This document shows positions 9,991 through 17,549 of a DNA stretch of 39,365 bases, in pieces (the stretch's first letter is position 1; every line of letters begins with the position of its first letter). The notes beneath the pieces are model-generated. The model searched no databases. It was not told the origin of the DNA and was given only the letters and a program-made list of their open reading frames with translations. The translations under genes and the position numbers were made by a program. The stretch covers positions 1 through 39,365 of the forward strand of contig NZ_VWXI01000026.1 of the NCBI RefSeq assembly GCF_011752525.1, in the 5' to 3' direction. Source of the DNA: Pantoea sp. Cy-639 (GTDB lineage Bacteria > Pseudomonadota > Gammaproteobacteria > Pseudomonadales > Pseudomonadaceae).

Positions 9991-9996
9991 ATTATA
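9991..9996 (-). promoter_or_regulatory. Candidate -10 box of mrcB
   Basis: A perfect TATAAT lies on the minus strand at 9996-9991, eight bases before the mrcB ATG. No good -35 is visible at 16-18 bases. If used, transcription would begin about two bases before the start codon. Confidence 0.35.
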
Positions 9997-10034
9997 CGCA
10001 CTTTGGAAAAGGGAGGCAGGCGCCCTCCGGCGGT

Positions 10035-10062
10035 TTGCAGGGGCGCCACCATTGACCATAAT
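10035..10062 (+). promoter_or_regulatory. Candidate promoter of the APH/P-loop gene
   Basis: TTGCAG (10035-10040) and CATAAT (10057-10062) are separated by 16 bases, upstream of the GTG start at 10100. The site is divergent from mrcB. It is a visual match only. Confidence 0.35.
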
Positions 10063-10099
10063 GGCGCATTCGAATTCCCTGACTCTCAAAGGATGATCC

Positions 10100-11662
10100 G
10101 TGAGCCAAGCCCTGATCAGCGCGCTGCAGAACCCCGCCCTCTATCCGCACCCGGTCACGGGCTTCCAGCTCATCGAGACGCACATCTCCTGGGTCCTGCT
10201 CACTGGCGAATATGCCTACAAGGTCAAGAAGCCGATGAACTTCGGCTTCCTCGACTTCACCAGCCTCGATCAGCGCGGACACTTCTGCCGCGAGGAACTG
10301 CGCCTGAACCAGCGCCTGACCGAAGGCCTGTACCTGGACGTGTTGCCGATCACCGGCAGTGCCGAGGCACCGCAGATCGGCGGCGAAGGCGCGCCAATCG
10401 AGTACGTGCTGAAGATGCGTCAGTTCCCCCAGGGCCAGATGCTCAGCACCCTGCAGGCCAATGGCGAGCTGAACGCCGGCCACATCGACCAGATGGCCCG
10501 GCAGATCGCCGAGTTCCACCTGCAGGCGCCGAAAGTGCCGGTCGACCACCCGCTGGGTACCCCGGACGCGGTGATGGCACCGGTCGAGCAGAACTTCGAA
10601 CAGATCCGCCCGTTCCTCAGCGACAAGGCCGACCTGCTGCAACTGGACAACCTGCAAGCCTGGGCCCAGGACAGCTTCAAGCGCCTGCATGGGCTGTTCG
10701 AGGCGCGCAAGGCCGACGGTTTCATCCGTGAATGCCATGGCGACATCCACTTGGGCAACGCCACCCTGATCGACGGCAAGGTGGTGATCTTCGACTGCAT
10801 CGAGTTCAACGAGCCATTCCGCCTGACCGACGTCTATGCCGATATCGGCTTCCTCGCCATGGACCTCGAGGACCGTGGCCTGAAGTGCCTGTCACGGCGC
10901 TTCGTCAGCCAGTACCTGGAACTGACCGGCGATTACCAAGGCCTGGAACTGCTGAACTTCTACAAGGCCTATCGCGCCCTGGTGCGTGCCAAGGTCGCCC
11001 TGTTCAGCATGCCGGCCGATGCCGACGGCGTGCAGCGCGCCACCACCCTGCGCACCTACCGCAACTACGCCAACCTGGCCGAGAGCTACAGCGCCATCCC
11101 TTCGCGCCTGCTGGCCATCACCCAGGGAGTCTCGGCGGTCGGCAAGAGCCATGTCGCCATGCGCCTGGTCGAGGCGCTGGGCGCAGTACGTGTACGCTCG
11201 GATGTCGAGCGCAAGCGCCTGTTCGGCAAACAATCGACAGACAACGCAGGTCAGCTCGAGGCCGGCATCTACGATAAAGAAGCCAGCACCGCTACCTACC
11301 AGCGCCTGCATGAGCTGGCCGCGAGCATCCTGCACGCAGGTTTCCCGGTAGTGATCGACGCTACCTACCTCAAGCAAGACCAGCGCAAGGCGGCGGCGCA
11401 GGTCGCCAGCGAGACCGGCGTGCCATTCCTGATTCTCGACTGCCAGGCCCCCGACGCGGTGATCGCCAGCTGGCTGGCCCAGCGCCAGGCCGAAGCCATC
11501 GACCCTTCGGATGCCACCCTGGAAGTGATCCAGGCGCAACAGGCGAGCCGCGAGCCGCTGGATGCCGAAGAACTGGCACAAAGCACCCGCGTCGACACCC
11601 AGGATGCCAACAACATGAACAAGGTGATCGAGCAGATTCGCCAACGCCTGCCCGGCCTCTGA
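10100..11662 (+). CDS. Two-domain protein: aminoglycoside-phosphotransferase-like kinase plus P-loop ATPase/kinase
   Basis: This 520-aa protein combines two nucleotide-binding domains. The N-terminal part (about 1-330) has the APH/choline-kinase catalytic motif HGDIHLGN (213-220), followed by VIFDCIEFN, the metal-binding aspartate region. The C-terminal part (about 335-520) has a Walker A GVSAVGKS (343-350) and resembles small zeta-toxin or gluconate-kinase-like P-loop kinases (RSDVERKRLFG; VIDATYLKQDQR). The start is GTG at 10100 with AAAGGA upstream. Such fusions are annotated as bifunctional APH/ATP-binding proteins across proteobacteria. The substrate is unknown, and antibiotic resistance should not be assumed. 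Confidence 0.85.
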   Translation: MSQALISALQNPALYPHPVTGFQLIETHISWVLLTGEYAYKVKKPMNFGFLDFTSLDQRGHFCREELRLNQRLTEGLYLDVLPITGSAEAPQIGGEGAPIEYVLKMRQFPQGQMLSTLQANGELNAGHIDQMARQIAEFHLQAPKVPVDHPLGTPDAVMAPVEQNFEQIRPFLSDKADLLQLDNLQAWAQDSFKRLHGLFEARKADGFIRECHGDIHLGNATLIDGKVVIFDCIEFNEPFRLTDVYADIGFLAMDLEDRGLKCLSRRFVSQYLELTGDYQGLELLNFYKAYRALVRAKVALFSMPADADGVQRATTLRTYRNYANLAESYSAIPSRLLAITQGVSAVGKSHVAMRLVEALGAVRVRSDVERKRLFGKQSTDNAGQLEAGIYDKEASTATYQRLHELAASILHAGFPVVIDATYLKQDQRKAAAQVASETGVPFLILDCQAPDAVIASWLAQRQAEAIDPSDATLEVIQAQQASREPLDAEELAQSTRVDTQDANNMNKVIEQIRQRLPGL

Positions 11663-11669
11663 CCCGCCC

Positions 11670-11696
11670 GGCGTGAAGCAGTCGACAGTTCACGCC
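11670..11696 (+). terminator. Hairpin after the APH/P-loop gene
   Basis: GGCGTGAA (11670-11677) pairs with TTCACGCC (11689-11696) eight bases past the stop codon. No T-run follows, so termination is uncertain. Confidence 0.3.
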
Positions 11697-11762
11697 TGAA
11701 ATCCGGCGCCCCTCCAGTGATGGCATTACAATATCATCACACCCCACGGAGGAGGCGCCGCC

Positions 11763-12116
11763 ATGAATCAACCCCGCCAGCTGGACAACGTTCTGTACAC
11801 GATGATCCGCGACGAGAAGATCGCGGCCTTCAACCGCGAAAAACCCACGGACACCCCTATCGACTTTCGCGGCGGCGATTTCCGCGGTCTCGACCTGCGT
11901 GACCTGGACGTCCGTGGCATCGATTTCACCGACGCCTACTTCCGCGCCGCCGACCTGCGCGGCCTGGACCTGCGGGAAAACGGCCTGGAAGGCGCGAGCA
12001 TCGCCCATGCGCAGATTTCCGGGACTTACTTCCCCGCTGACCTGAGTGCAGACGAAATCCTGATGTCGGTGAAGTTCGGCACCCGCATGCGTTACCGCGC
12101 CACACGCCAAGGGTGA
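11763..12116 (+). CDS. Pentapeptide-repeat protein
   Basis: This 117-aa protein contains about nine consecutive A(D/N)Lxx-like pentapeptides (about residues 35-85, for example DFRGL DLRDL DVRGI DFTDA), predicted to build a short right-handed quadrilateral beta-helix. A charged 30-residue N-terminus (LYTMIRDEKIAAFN) and a non-repeat tail flank it. It has no signal peptide. A strong Shine-Dalgarno (GGAGGAGG) precedes the ATG. The repeat block is much shorter than in Qnr/MfpA gyrase-protecting proteins, so that function is not implied. Its role is unknown. Confidence 0.8.
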   Translation: MNQPRQLDNVLYTMIRDEKIAAFNREKPTDTPIDFRGGDFRGLDLRDLDVRGIDFTDAYFRAADLRGLDLRENGLEGASIAHAQISGTYFPADLSADEILMSVKFGTRMRYRATRQG

Positions 12117-12137
12117 TCGCAACGCCTGCAGGATGCT

Positions 12138-12186
12138 GGCTTGTCCCGCGATGGCATCAGCCCAGGCAATGGTCATCGCGGGGCAG
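12138..12186. repeat. Degenerate inverted REP pair
   Basis: GGCTTGTCCCGCGATGG (12138-12154) faces CATCGCGGGGCAG (12174-12186). This is the arrangement of two Pseudomonas REP units head to head. It lies between the pentapeptide gene and the TfoX-C gene. Confidence 0.6.
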
Positions 12187-12328
12187 CACCTGCAAAGCAT
12201 GCCGAACAACTGCATCCCGTCGGCCCCGATGGCAAAAGGCCGCGCCTGGCCCAACCCCCGCTACACTCCTCTCTGACCTGCTCGCGATTTATCCCCACGA
12301 CCCCGTTCAGCCATCGCAAGGAGGCTCG

Positions 12329-12607
12329 ATGAACGATGAATTGCAGCATCTGAAGAACCTTGGCAAGACCTCCGCGCAGTGGCTGCACGCCGTCGGTATC
12401 CACAGTGCATCGGATCTTCGTCGGCTGGGCGCGGTGGGAGCCTACCAGGCGGTACGGACACGAGGATTCCGGGCTTCGAAGGTGTTGCTGTACGCCATCG
12501 AGGGGGCTTTGCTCGACATGCACTGGAACGACCTGCCAGCCGAACGCAAGCAGGCGCTGAACCAGCAGCTCGACGCGAAGTGCCAATTGCAGCGAATCGA
12601 AAAATAA
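12329..12607 (+). CDS. TfoX C-terminal domain protein
   Basis: This 92-aa protein corresponds to the TfoX_C domain alone (LKNLGKTSAQWLHAVGIHSASDLRRLGAV region), a helix-hairpin-helix-like fold also found at the end of Sxy/TfoX competence regulators. It lacks the N-terminal TfoX domain, so it is not a full competence regulator. The start at 12329 is supported by AAGGAGG seven bases upstream. The reading frame stays open further upstream but has no support there. It is followed directly by the PrrF sRNA promoter. Its function is unknown; stand-alone TfoX_C proteins are common in Pseudomonas. Confidence 0.85.
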   Translation: MNDELQHLKNLGKTSAQWLHAVGIHSASDLRRLGAVGAYQAVRTRGFRASKVLLYAIEGALLDMHWNDLPAERKQALNQQLDAKCQLQRIEK

Positions 12608-12621
12608 ATCACATGAAAGCA

Positions 12622-12653
12622 TTGACTGCGAAATGAGAATCGTTATGATTATC
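12622..12653 (+). promoter_or_regulatory. Promoter and Fur box of PrrF
   Basis: TTGACT (12622-12627) and TATGAT (12644-12649) are spaced 16 bases apart. Overlapping the -10 is GAGAATCGTTATGATTATC (12635-12653), which matches the 19-base Fur consensus at 14 positions. Iron-loaded Fur would block this promoter, so the sRNA is made when iron is scarce. Confidence 0.85.
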
Positions 12654-12655
12654 GC

Positions 12656-12768
12656 AACTGGTCGCGAGACTGGTTGGATAAACTGAATGCTCCCTGGTTC
12701 GGACGCTCAGATTATCTCCTCATCAGGCTAATCACGGTTATTGACCCGGCACTTTGCCGGGTCTTTTT
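12656..12768 (+). ncRNA. prrF: PrrF-family iron-responsive small RNA
   Basis: I recognise this as PrrF, the Pseudomonas counterpart of RyhB. It lowers expression of iron-containing proteins such as SodB and TCA-cycle enzymes by base pairing with their mRNAs, with Hfq. The RNA should start at AACTGGTCGCGAG (12656), seven bases after the -10 box. It contains the conserved core CTCATCAGGCTAATCACGG (about 12719-12737) and ends in a perfect terminator. Predicted length is about 113 nt, as expected. Only one copy is seen here, whereas P. aeruginosa has a tandem pair, also next to its heme-uptake genes. It runs towards the minus-strand phuW gene. Confidence 0.92.
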
Positions 12769-12770
12769 TT
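12743..12770 (+). terminator. PrrF intrinsic terminator
   Basis: GACCCGGC (12743-12750) pairs with GCCGGGTC (12756-12763), followed by seven T. It is directional for the plus strand. Confidence 0.93.
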
Positions 12771-12779
12771 GCCTGCGAT

Positions 12780-13667
12780 TCAGGGCCCCTTGCGCAACTG
12801 CGCGCAATAATCCTGTGCAGGCAATGCCACCGTATACCAGACGTAGTCAGCCATCCCCGGCTCGACCTTCTCCCCGACCTCCGCCAGCAGCAACACGATG
12901 CTTTCTCCCGTGGCCCCCAGGTCGCGCAGATGCAGGGGCACGCCTAGGTCCTTGCGGGCATGGTAGCTCCCGGCGAAAAGCATCGCCGGCTGCGGCGCGG
13001 CCAGCAGACGCTCGGCCATGCGCCGGTCGCGTTGCCGCTGGACACTCAGCATCGCTGGCAACTGGCTCTGGGGCAGCAAGTCGCAATGGCCGACGCGCAC
13101 CTGTTCACGCAAGGCCTGAAGAACCGCAGGCGCACTGGAATACGTACCGGATGGCGCGACGGGCTGGCGATATGCCTCCCTGACCTCGGCAGATGACAGA
13201 TTGGCGGCCAGCAAGGGATAGGCATGCGCCAAGGCCTCGCGCACGATCGGCCCATACAGCGCCCAGTCCCATCCCGGCTGCCAGTCAAGGGCCTTGGCCA
13301 GGTCCACCGACGCCTTGCCCTGCTGTGCATCGACCCGCGCCTGTTGCTCCGGCTGGAGCATCTCCAGCAACAGGCTGCCCTGGGGGCGTCGGCTGTCCAG
13401 TGCCCGCAACAACCACAGTTGCAGGGCATGGTGATCGGGGTTGTCGTGTTTCTCGCCGACCAGCACCCGTGGTGCGCTGGCCAGGCGCTCGACCAGTTGT
13501 TCCGGACTCACGACCTGGCCTGTGGACAAGTCACGGATCTGCCCCAGTTGCGCATGATCGCGCCCCTCGCTGCCCTGCCAGGCCGGCAGCGTCGGCAAGC
13601 TGGCCTGACAGCCCGTCAAGACCAGCGCCAGGCAGAGTGACAGGCCGCACGACAAGGGATGGCGCAT
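12780..13667 (-). CDS. phuW: ChaN/PhuW-like iron-regulated lipoprotein
   Basis: This 295-aa lipoprotein belongs to the ChaN family; Campylobacter ChaN binds heme. The signal peptide ends in the lipobox LTGC (lipidated Cys20). The family signature VLVGEKHDNPDHHALQ lies at about residue 90, and the conserved AMLFAGSYHARKDLGVP lies near residue 230. It is the last gene of the heme importer cluster, 11 bases after phuV, as phuW is in P. aeruginosa. A role in holding or handing over heme at the outer membrane is inference. Its 3' end points at the PrrF terminator, ten bases away, so the two transcripts converge. Confidence 0.88.
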   Translation of the reverse strand: MRHPLSCGLSLCLALVLTGCQASLPTLPAWQGSEGRDHAQLGQIRDLSTGQVVSPEQLVERLASAPRVLVGEKHDNPDHHALQLWLLRALDSRRPQGSLLLEMLQPEQQARVDAQQGKASVDLAKALDWQPGWDWALYGPIVREALAHAYPLLAANLSSAEVREAYRQPVAPSGTYSSAPAVLQALREQVRVGHCDLLPQSQLPAMLSVQRQRDRRMAERLLAAPQPAMLFAGSYHARKDLGVPLHLRDLGATGESIVLLLAEVGEKVEPGMADYVWYTVALPAQDYCAQLRKGP

Positions 13668-13678
13668 GACACAGGCTC

Positions 13679-14446
13679 CTAGCGGGTGATGATCAGCGGA
13701 TGGCCGCGCTCCGGATGTGGCTGGACCAGTACATCGATGCCGAACACCCTGCGCAGCGCCGTCGGCGTCAGGACCTGCTGCGGTGTGTCGAGCGCGTGGC
13801 AGCGTCCCTGCTCCAGCAACAGGATATGGTCACAGTAGCGCGCGGCCAGGTTCAGGTCATGCAGGATCACCAGCACCGCCGCACCATTGTTGGCGAAATC
13901 ACGCACGGCCTGCAGGGTGGTGTGCTGGTGCAATGGATCGAGCGCTGAGGTTGGCTCGTCGAGCAACAGCGTGGTGCCGGCCTCGCCCGGCCAGAGTTGG
14001 GCCAGCACCCGGGCCAGGTGCACGCGCTGGCGCTCGCCGCCGGACAACGCCAGGTAGCTGCGCTCCCCCAGGTGCTGCGCGTCCGCCGCCTTCAGCGCCG
14101 CCGCGATGACTTCACGATCGCGTTGCTGCCCGCTGGCATGAGGCAGGCGCCCCAGGCCGACAACTTCCTCGACACTGAAACCGAACCCCAGGCTGGAGGT
14201 CTGTGGCAGCACCGCCAGGCGCCGGGCACGTTCAGGCCCGTCCCACTCGGCCAGCGCGCGGCCATCAAGGTGGACACGGCCGCCACTGGGAGCCAGCTCG
14301 CCGCACAAGGCGCCCAGCAGGCTGCTCTTGCCAGCGCCGTTGGGGCCGAGCACACCCAGAATCTGCCCCGGGTGCAACTTCAGGCTGATATCGCGCAGTA
14401 CTTCCTGGCCTGCACGCTTGAGGCACAGGTTTTCGACATCGAGCAT
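13679..14446 (-). CDS. phuV: Heme ABC importer, ATP-binding protein
   Basis: This is the ATPase of the heme importer, on the cytoplasmic face of the inner membrane. The 255-aa protein has Walker A GPNGAGKSS (about 34-42), the ABC signature LSGGERQRVHLAR, Walker B TLLLDEPTSALD and the switch histidine in VILHDLNLAA. It belongs to the FecE/BtuD-type family (HmuV/PhuV). Its ATG overlaps the phuU stop by one base (TGATG at 14444-14448), which argues for coupled synthesis of the complex. The name HmuV would be equally valid. Confidence 0.94.
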   Translation of the reverse strand: MLDVENLCLKRAGQEVLRDISLKLHPGQILGVLGPNGAGKSSLLGALCGELAPSGGRVHLDGRALAEWDGPERARRLAVLPQTSSLGFGFSVEEVVGLGRLPHASGQQRDREVIAAALKAADAQHLGERSYLALSGGERQRVHLARVLAQLWPGEAGTTLLLDEPTSALDPLHQHTTLQAVRDFANNGAAVLVILHDLNLAARYCDHILLLEQGRCHALDTPQQVLTPTALRRVFGIDVLVQPHPERGHPLIITR

Positions 14447-15483
14447 CAGGTACGCCCCTTCACCAGCAGGAACAGAAAGAACGGCGCGCCAATGAACGCG
14501 GTAACGATGCCGATCGGCAGCTCCGCCGGTGCCAGTGCCAGGCGCGCAACCAGGTCGGCGAACAGCAGCAGCGTACCGCCCGCCAGCAGCGACGCCGGCA
14601 ACAACACGCGATGATCCGGCCCGGCCAGCAGCCGCACCAGGTGTGGCACCACCAGGCCGATGAAGCCGATCAGCCCCGCTGCCGCCACTGCGGCCCCCAC
14701 GCCCAGCGCCGTGCAGAGCACCAGTTCGCGCTTGAGCCCTTCGACATCGACACCCAGATGACGGGCTTCGGACTCACCGAGCAGCAATGCATTGAGCGCC
14801 TGCGCCCGACGCGGCAACCACAGCGCGACCGCGACCACCACCAGCAGCAACGGCCACAGGCGCTCGTAGCTGGCACCATTGAGACTGCCCAGGTTCCAGA
14901 ACGTCAGGGTACGCAGGGTCGCGTCATCGGCCAGGTAGGTGAACAGGCCTACCGCCGAGCCCCCCAGGGCCGTCATGGCAACCCCGGCCAGGAGCATGGT
15001 CGCCACATTGGTCTGCCCGTCGCGTCGCCCCAGCCGGTAGACCATCGCCGTTACCGCCAACCCACCGATGAAAGCACACAGCGACAACAGGTAAGGCGCC
15101 AGCCTGTCCGGCATCCCGCCCAGCCAACTGCCCCCCACGATAGCCACCGCGGCCCCCAGGGCCGCGCCGCTGGCGACGCCCACCAAGCCTGGATCGGCCA
15201 GCGGATTGCGGAACAGCCCCTGCATCGCCACCCCGGACAATGCCAGCACCGCGCCCACCGCCAAACCCAGCAAGGTACGCGGCAGGCGGATCTGCCCAAG
15301 GATCATCTCGGCCTGCTCCAGGCCCTCGGCCGTGACAGGCACGCCCAGCAGGCGCAAGCCGGCGCGCAAAGTATCGAACAGCGGCAGGCTGACCGGGCCC
15401 AGTGCCAGCGACAGCCAGATCGCCGACAGGCACAGCAGGATCAGGGCAATGAACAGCGTACGCGGCCGGACACGCTGCCTCAT
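14446..15483 (-). CDS. phuU: Heme ABC importer, permease
   Basis: This 345-aa inner-membrane permease is of the FecCD/BtuC type, with about ten predicted helices. It forms the channel through which heme reaches the cytoplasm. Family landmarks are LPRTLLGLAVGAVLALSGV, MQGLFRNPLADPGLVGV (the segment contacting the ATPase and the vitamin B12/iron class hallmark) and GLIGFIGLVVPHLVRLL. The start at 15483 overlaps the phuT stop by four bases (ATGA). Gene order T-U-V-W matches the phu cluster. Confidence 0.94.
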   Translation of the reverse strand: MRQRVRPRTLFIALILLCLSAIWLSLALGPVSLPLFDTLRAGLRLLGVPVTAEGLEQAEMILGQIRLPRTLLGLAVGAVLALSGVAMQGLFRNPLADPGLVGVASGAALGAAVAIVGGSWLGGMPDRLAPYLLSLCAFIGGLAVTAMVYRLGRRDGQTNVATMLLAGVAMTALGGSAVGLFTYLADDATLRTLTFWNLGSLNGASYERLWPLLLVVVAVALWLPRRAQALNALLLGESEARHLGVDVEGLKRELVLCTALGVGAAVAAAGLIGFIGLVVPHLVRLLAGPDHRVLLPASLLAGGTLLLFADLVARLALAPAELPIGIVTAFIGAPFFLFLLVKGRT

Positions 15484-16364
15484 GGGTTCAGGCTGGCCTT
15501 GGCAGCAGGATAGAAGCTGGCGGCAAGTGCATGCAGGGCGCTCGGCAGGCGCGGCCCAAGCCCGCCGACCAGCAGGGTCGGGTCGAATGACACCAGGCGT
15601 CGTTCACGCGCAGCCCGAGAAACCGCCAGGGCCGGGTTCTGCTTGAGCAGCGCCTGCAAGGCCTGCTCACCGCTCAGGGCACGGTCGGAGAACACCACCA
15701 CATCCGGGTTCAGCGCCGCCAGGGCCTCCACGGAAAAGTCCTTGTAGCCCTGGTGATCAGCCAGGTTGCGACCTCCGGCCTGACGCAGCACCCAGTCACC
15801 TGCGGTCCCTTGCCCGGCGATCATCGGCTTGGCCCCGGCATGGCCGACCAGCAACAGAACTCCCGGCGCCTCCTGGCCAGTCTGGGCCTGCTTGATCTGC
15901 CCCTGCAGTTGCTGCAGTTGCTGACGATAATCGGCAGCCAGCTCAGCCGCCTTCGATTCGCGGCCCAGCAACTGCCCCAGGTGGTGGAGTGTATCGTCCA
16001 CCGCGCCGAGCTCGGCCTTGCTCGAGAACAGTTCGACACGCACGCCGGCGTTGCGGATCTGCGCCAGCACCGGCGGCGGCCCCATCTCATCGGTGCCCAC
16101 CAGCACATCGGGGCGCAGGCTGAGGATGCCTTCGGCCGACAGTTGGCGCTGGTAGCCGATGCTGGGCAATGCCTTGAGCGACGCCGGGTGCTGGCTGGTG
16201 GTGTCGACGCCGACCAGGCGCTGCTCGCCTCCCAGGGCGCTGACCCACTCACTCAGGGCACCACCGGCACTGACCCAGCGCTGTGGCAGTTCGGCCGCCA
16301 GGGCCTGGGTGGACAAGGCGAGCACGGCGCACAGGGCAACCAGGGCAGCGGGACGACGCATCAT
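15480..16364 (-). CDS. phuT: Periplasmic heme-binding protein of the ABC importer
   Basis: This 294-aa protein is secreted through a Sec signal peptide (cleavage probably after ALAAE/LP, around residue 24) and delivers heme to PhuUV. It shows the type III solute-binding fold. The motif IGYQRQLSAEGILSLRPD carries Tyr71, the position of the heme-ligating tyrosine in P. aeruginosa PhuT. That residue supports heme rather than a siderophore as ligand. The start ATG-ATG at 16364 has AAAGGAA upstream. It is the first gene of the operon, and a Fur-like site lies 92-106 bases upstream, shared with a divergent Rieske gene. Confidence 0.92.
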   Translation of the reverse strand: MMRRPAALVALCAVLALSTQALAAELPQRWVSAGGALSEWVSALGGEQRLVGVDTTSQHPASLKALPSIGYQRQLSAEGILSLRPDVLVGTDEMGPPPVLAQIRNAGVRVELFSSKAELGAVDDTLHHLGQLLGRESKAAELAADYRQQLQQLQGQIKQAQTGQEAPGVLLLVGHAGAKPMIAGQGTAGDWVLRQAGGRNLADHQGYKDFSVEALAALNPDVVVFSDRALSGEQALQALLKQNPALAVSRAARERRLVSFDPTLLVGGLGPRLPSALHALAASFYPAAKASLNP

Positions 16365-16454
16365 CGGATTCCTTTGCAGGGGACTGGCCGCGTGCCTTGT
16401 GGCGAGCGGCGGAACTGCGCACCATGGCAGGCTGGCGCGGCGAATGCGGTCAAT

Positions 16455-16482
16455 TTGATAATTATTCGCATTGAAGCGTCAA
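16455..16482 (-). promoter_or_regulatory. Promoter and Fur-like box of phuT (shared divergent region)
   Basis: TGATAATTATTCGCA (16456-16470) matches the 7-1-7 Fur motif TGATAATNATTATCA at all but three positions. On the minus strand, TTGACG (16482-16477) and TATCAA (16460-16455), 16 bases apart, give a promoter that the Fur-like site covers. The plus-strand Rieske gene starts 55 bases away, so both directions may respond to iron. Confidence 0.65.
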
Positions 16483-16525
16483 GCCATCCCTTTGTCACAC
16501 GACTTGACCGGAAACCCTCCTGCCG

Positions 16526-16843
16526 ATGCATTTTCTCTGTATCTCCTCCGACCTGGCCGAAGGCCGCTGCCGCGCTTTCAGCGTAGCCGGCGTATCGCTG
16601 TTCGGCGTGCGCCGCCAGGGCAAGGTCCACCTCTACCGCAACCGCTGCCCGCACCGCGACATCGCCCTGAATTGGCACGAGGACGACTTTCTCGACGACA
16701 GCGGACAACTGATCCAGTGCGTGCACCACGGGGCACAGTTCCTGATCGACAGCGGCGAATGCGTGACCGGTCCATGCACGGGGGAATGGCTGGAGTCCCT
16801 CGACTGCCTGGAAGACAGCCGAGGGCTGTGGCTCACGGATTGA
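16526..16843 (+). CDS. Rieske [2Fe-2S] protein
   Basis: This small ferredoxin-like protein of 105 aa is essentially a bare Rieske domain. Cluster ligands are visible: C41 and H43 in CPHRD, and C65 and H68 in CVHHG. No signal peptide is evident, so it is probably cytoplasmic. No oxygenase large subunit or reductase lies beside it. It is transcribed divergently from phuT across a Fur-like site, so a part in iron or heme handling, for example electron supply for heme breakdown or iron reduction, is possible but unproven. The start has no clear Shine-Dalgarno. Its last 11 bases overlap, tail to tail, the end of sfsA. Confidence 0.87.
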   Translation: MHFLCISSDLAEGRCRAFSVAGVSLFGVRRQGKVHLYRNRCPHRDIALNWHEDDFLDDSGQLIQCVHHGAQFLIDSGECVTGPCTGEWLESLDCLEDSRGLWLTD

Positions 16844-17549
16844 GCAGCACCGGCAAGGCCCGCTCGACCACCAGCTCGCGCGCATCCAGCCGCGTGCCGT
16901 AGGCCAGCACCTCGACCCCTTCCGCCACTGCGGCGCGCAAAGCCTGGGCATAGGCGGCGTCGATCTCCTCGGCGGGGCGCACAGCCTCGATGCCGGTGAG
17001 GTTCACGCAGTACAGTTGCACCGCGCGGATACCCTGGCGCGCCAGCGCGGCCAGTTCACGCAGGTGCTTGGCACCACGCTGGGTGACCGCATCGGGAAAC
17101 GCCGCCACGGGTGTGTCGGGGTAGCCGAGGGTGACGCTCTTGACCTCGACGTAGGCCTTGGCGCCGTCGGCATACTCCAGGTAGAAGTCGATGCGGCTGC
17201 GTTCCTCGCCGTAGGGTACCTCGCGCTTGAGCAAGGTGAAGCCGGCCAGCTCGGTGATGACACCGGCGCGCAACGCCTCCTCCACCACTGCATTGGCCCG
17301 CCCGGTATTGACGCAAGCCAGCCGTCCCTGGGGCGTTTCGCTGATCTCCCAGGTACCGGGCAACTTGCGCTTGGGGTCATTGGAGCGACTGAACCACACC
17401 TGTCCGCCTTCACGCATGCAATTGAGCATGGAGCCTGTGTTCGGGCAATGAATGGTCAGTTGCTCGCCATTGGCCAGTTCGATATCGGCGAGAAAGCGTT
17501 TATAGCGGCGCAACAGGCGCGCCTGTTCGAGTTCAGGAAAAAACACCAT
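16833..17549 (-). CDS. sfsA: SfsA, sugar fermentation stimulation protein homolog
   Basis: This 238-aa protein matches SfsA throughout: the start FFPELEQARLLRRYKRFLAD, CPNTGSM around residue 35, and RIDFYLEYADGAKAYVEVKSVTL in the middle. The last stretch resembles the D...ExK core of PDDEXK nucleases. E. coli SfsA was described as a DNA-binding factor that stimulates maltose genes; its biochemical role remains unclear. The ATG overlaps the aminotransferase stop by one base (TGATG), and dksA lies on the other side of that gene, a neighbourhood that is also linked to sfsA in enterobacteria. Confidence 0.94.
   Translation of the reverse strand: MVFFPELEQARLLRRYKRFLADIELANGEQLTIHCPNTGSMLNCMREGGQVWFSRSNDPKRKLPGTWEISETPQGRLACVNTGRANAVVEEALRAGVITELAGFTLLKREVPYGEERSRIDFYLEYADGAKAYVEVKSVTLGYPDTPVAAFPDAVTQRGAKHLRELAALARQGIRAVQLYCVNLTGIEAVRPAEEIDAAYAQALRAAVAEGVEVLAYGTRLDARELVVERALPVLLNP

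Noticed and set aside
10100..11662. Aminoglycoside resistance gene
   Set aside because: The APH-like motif is shared by many small-molecule kinases; the fusion with a P-loop domain and the core-genome setting argue against a resistance enzyme.
11763..12116. Qnr-like fluoroquinolone-protection protein
   Set aside because: Only about nine pentapeptides are present, far fewer than the roughly 40 of Qnr, and no dimerisation segment is visible.
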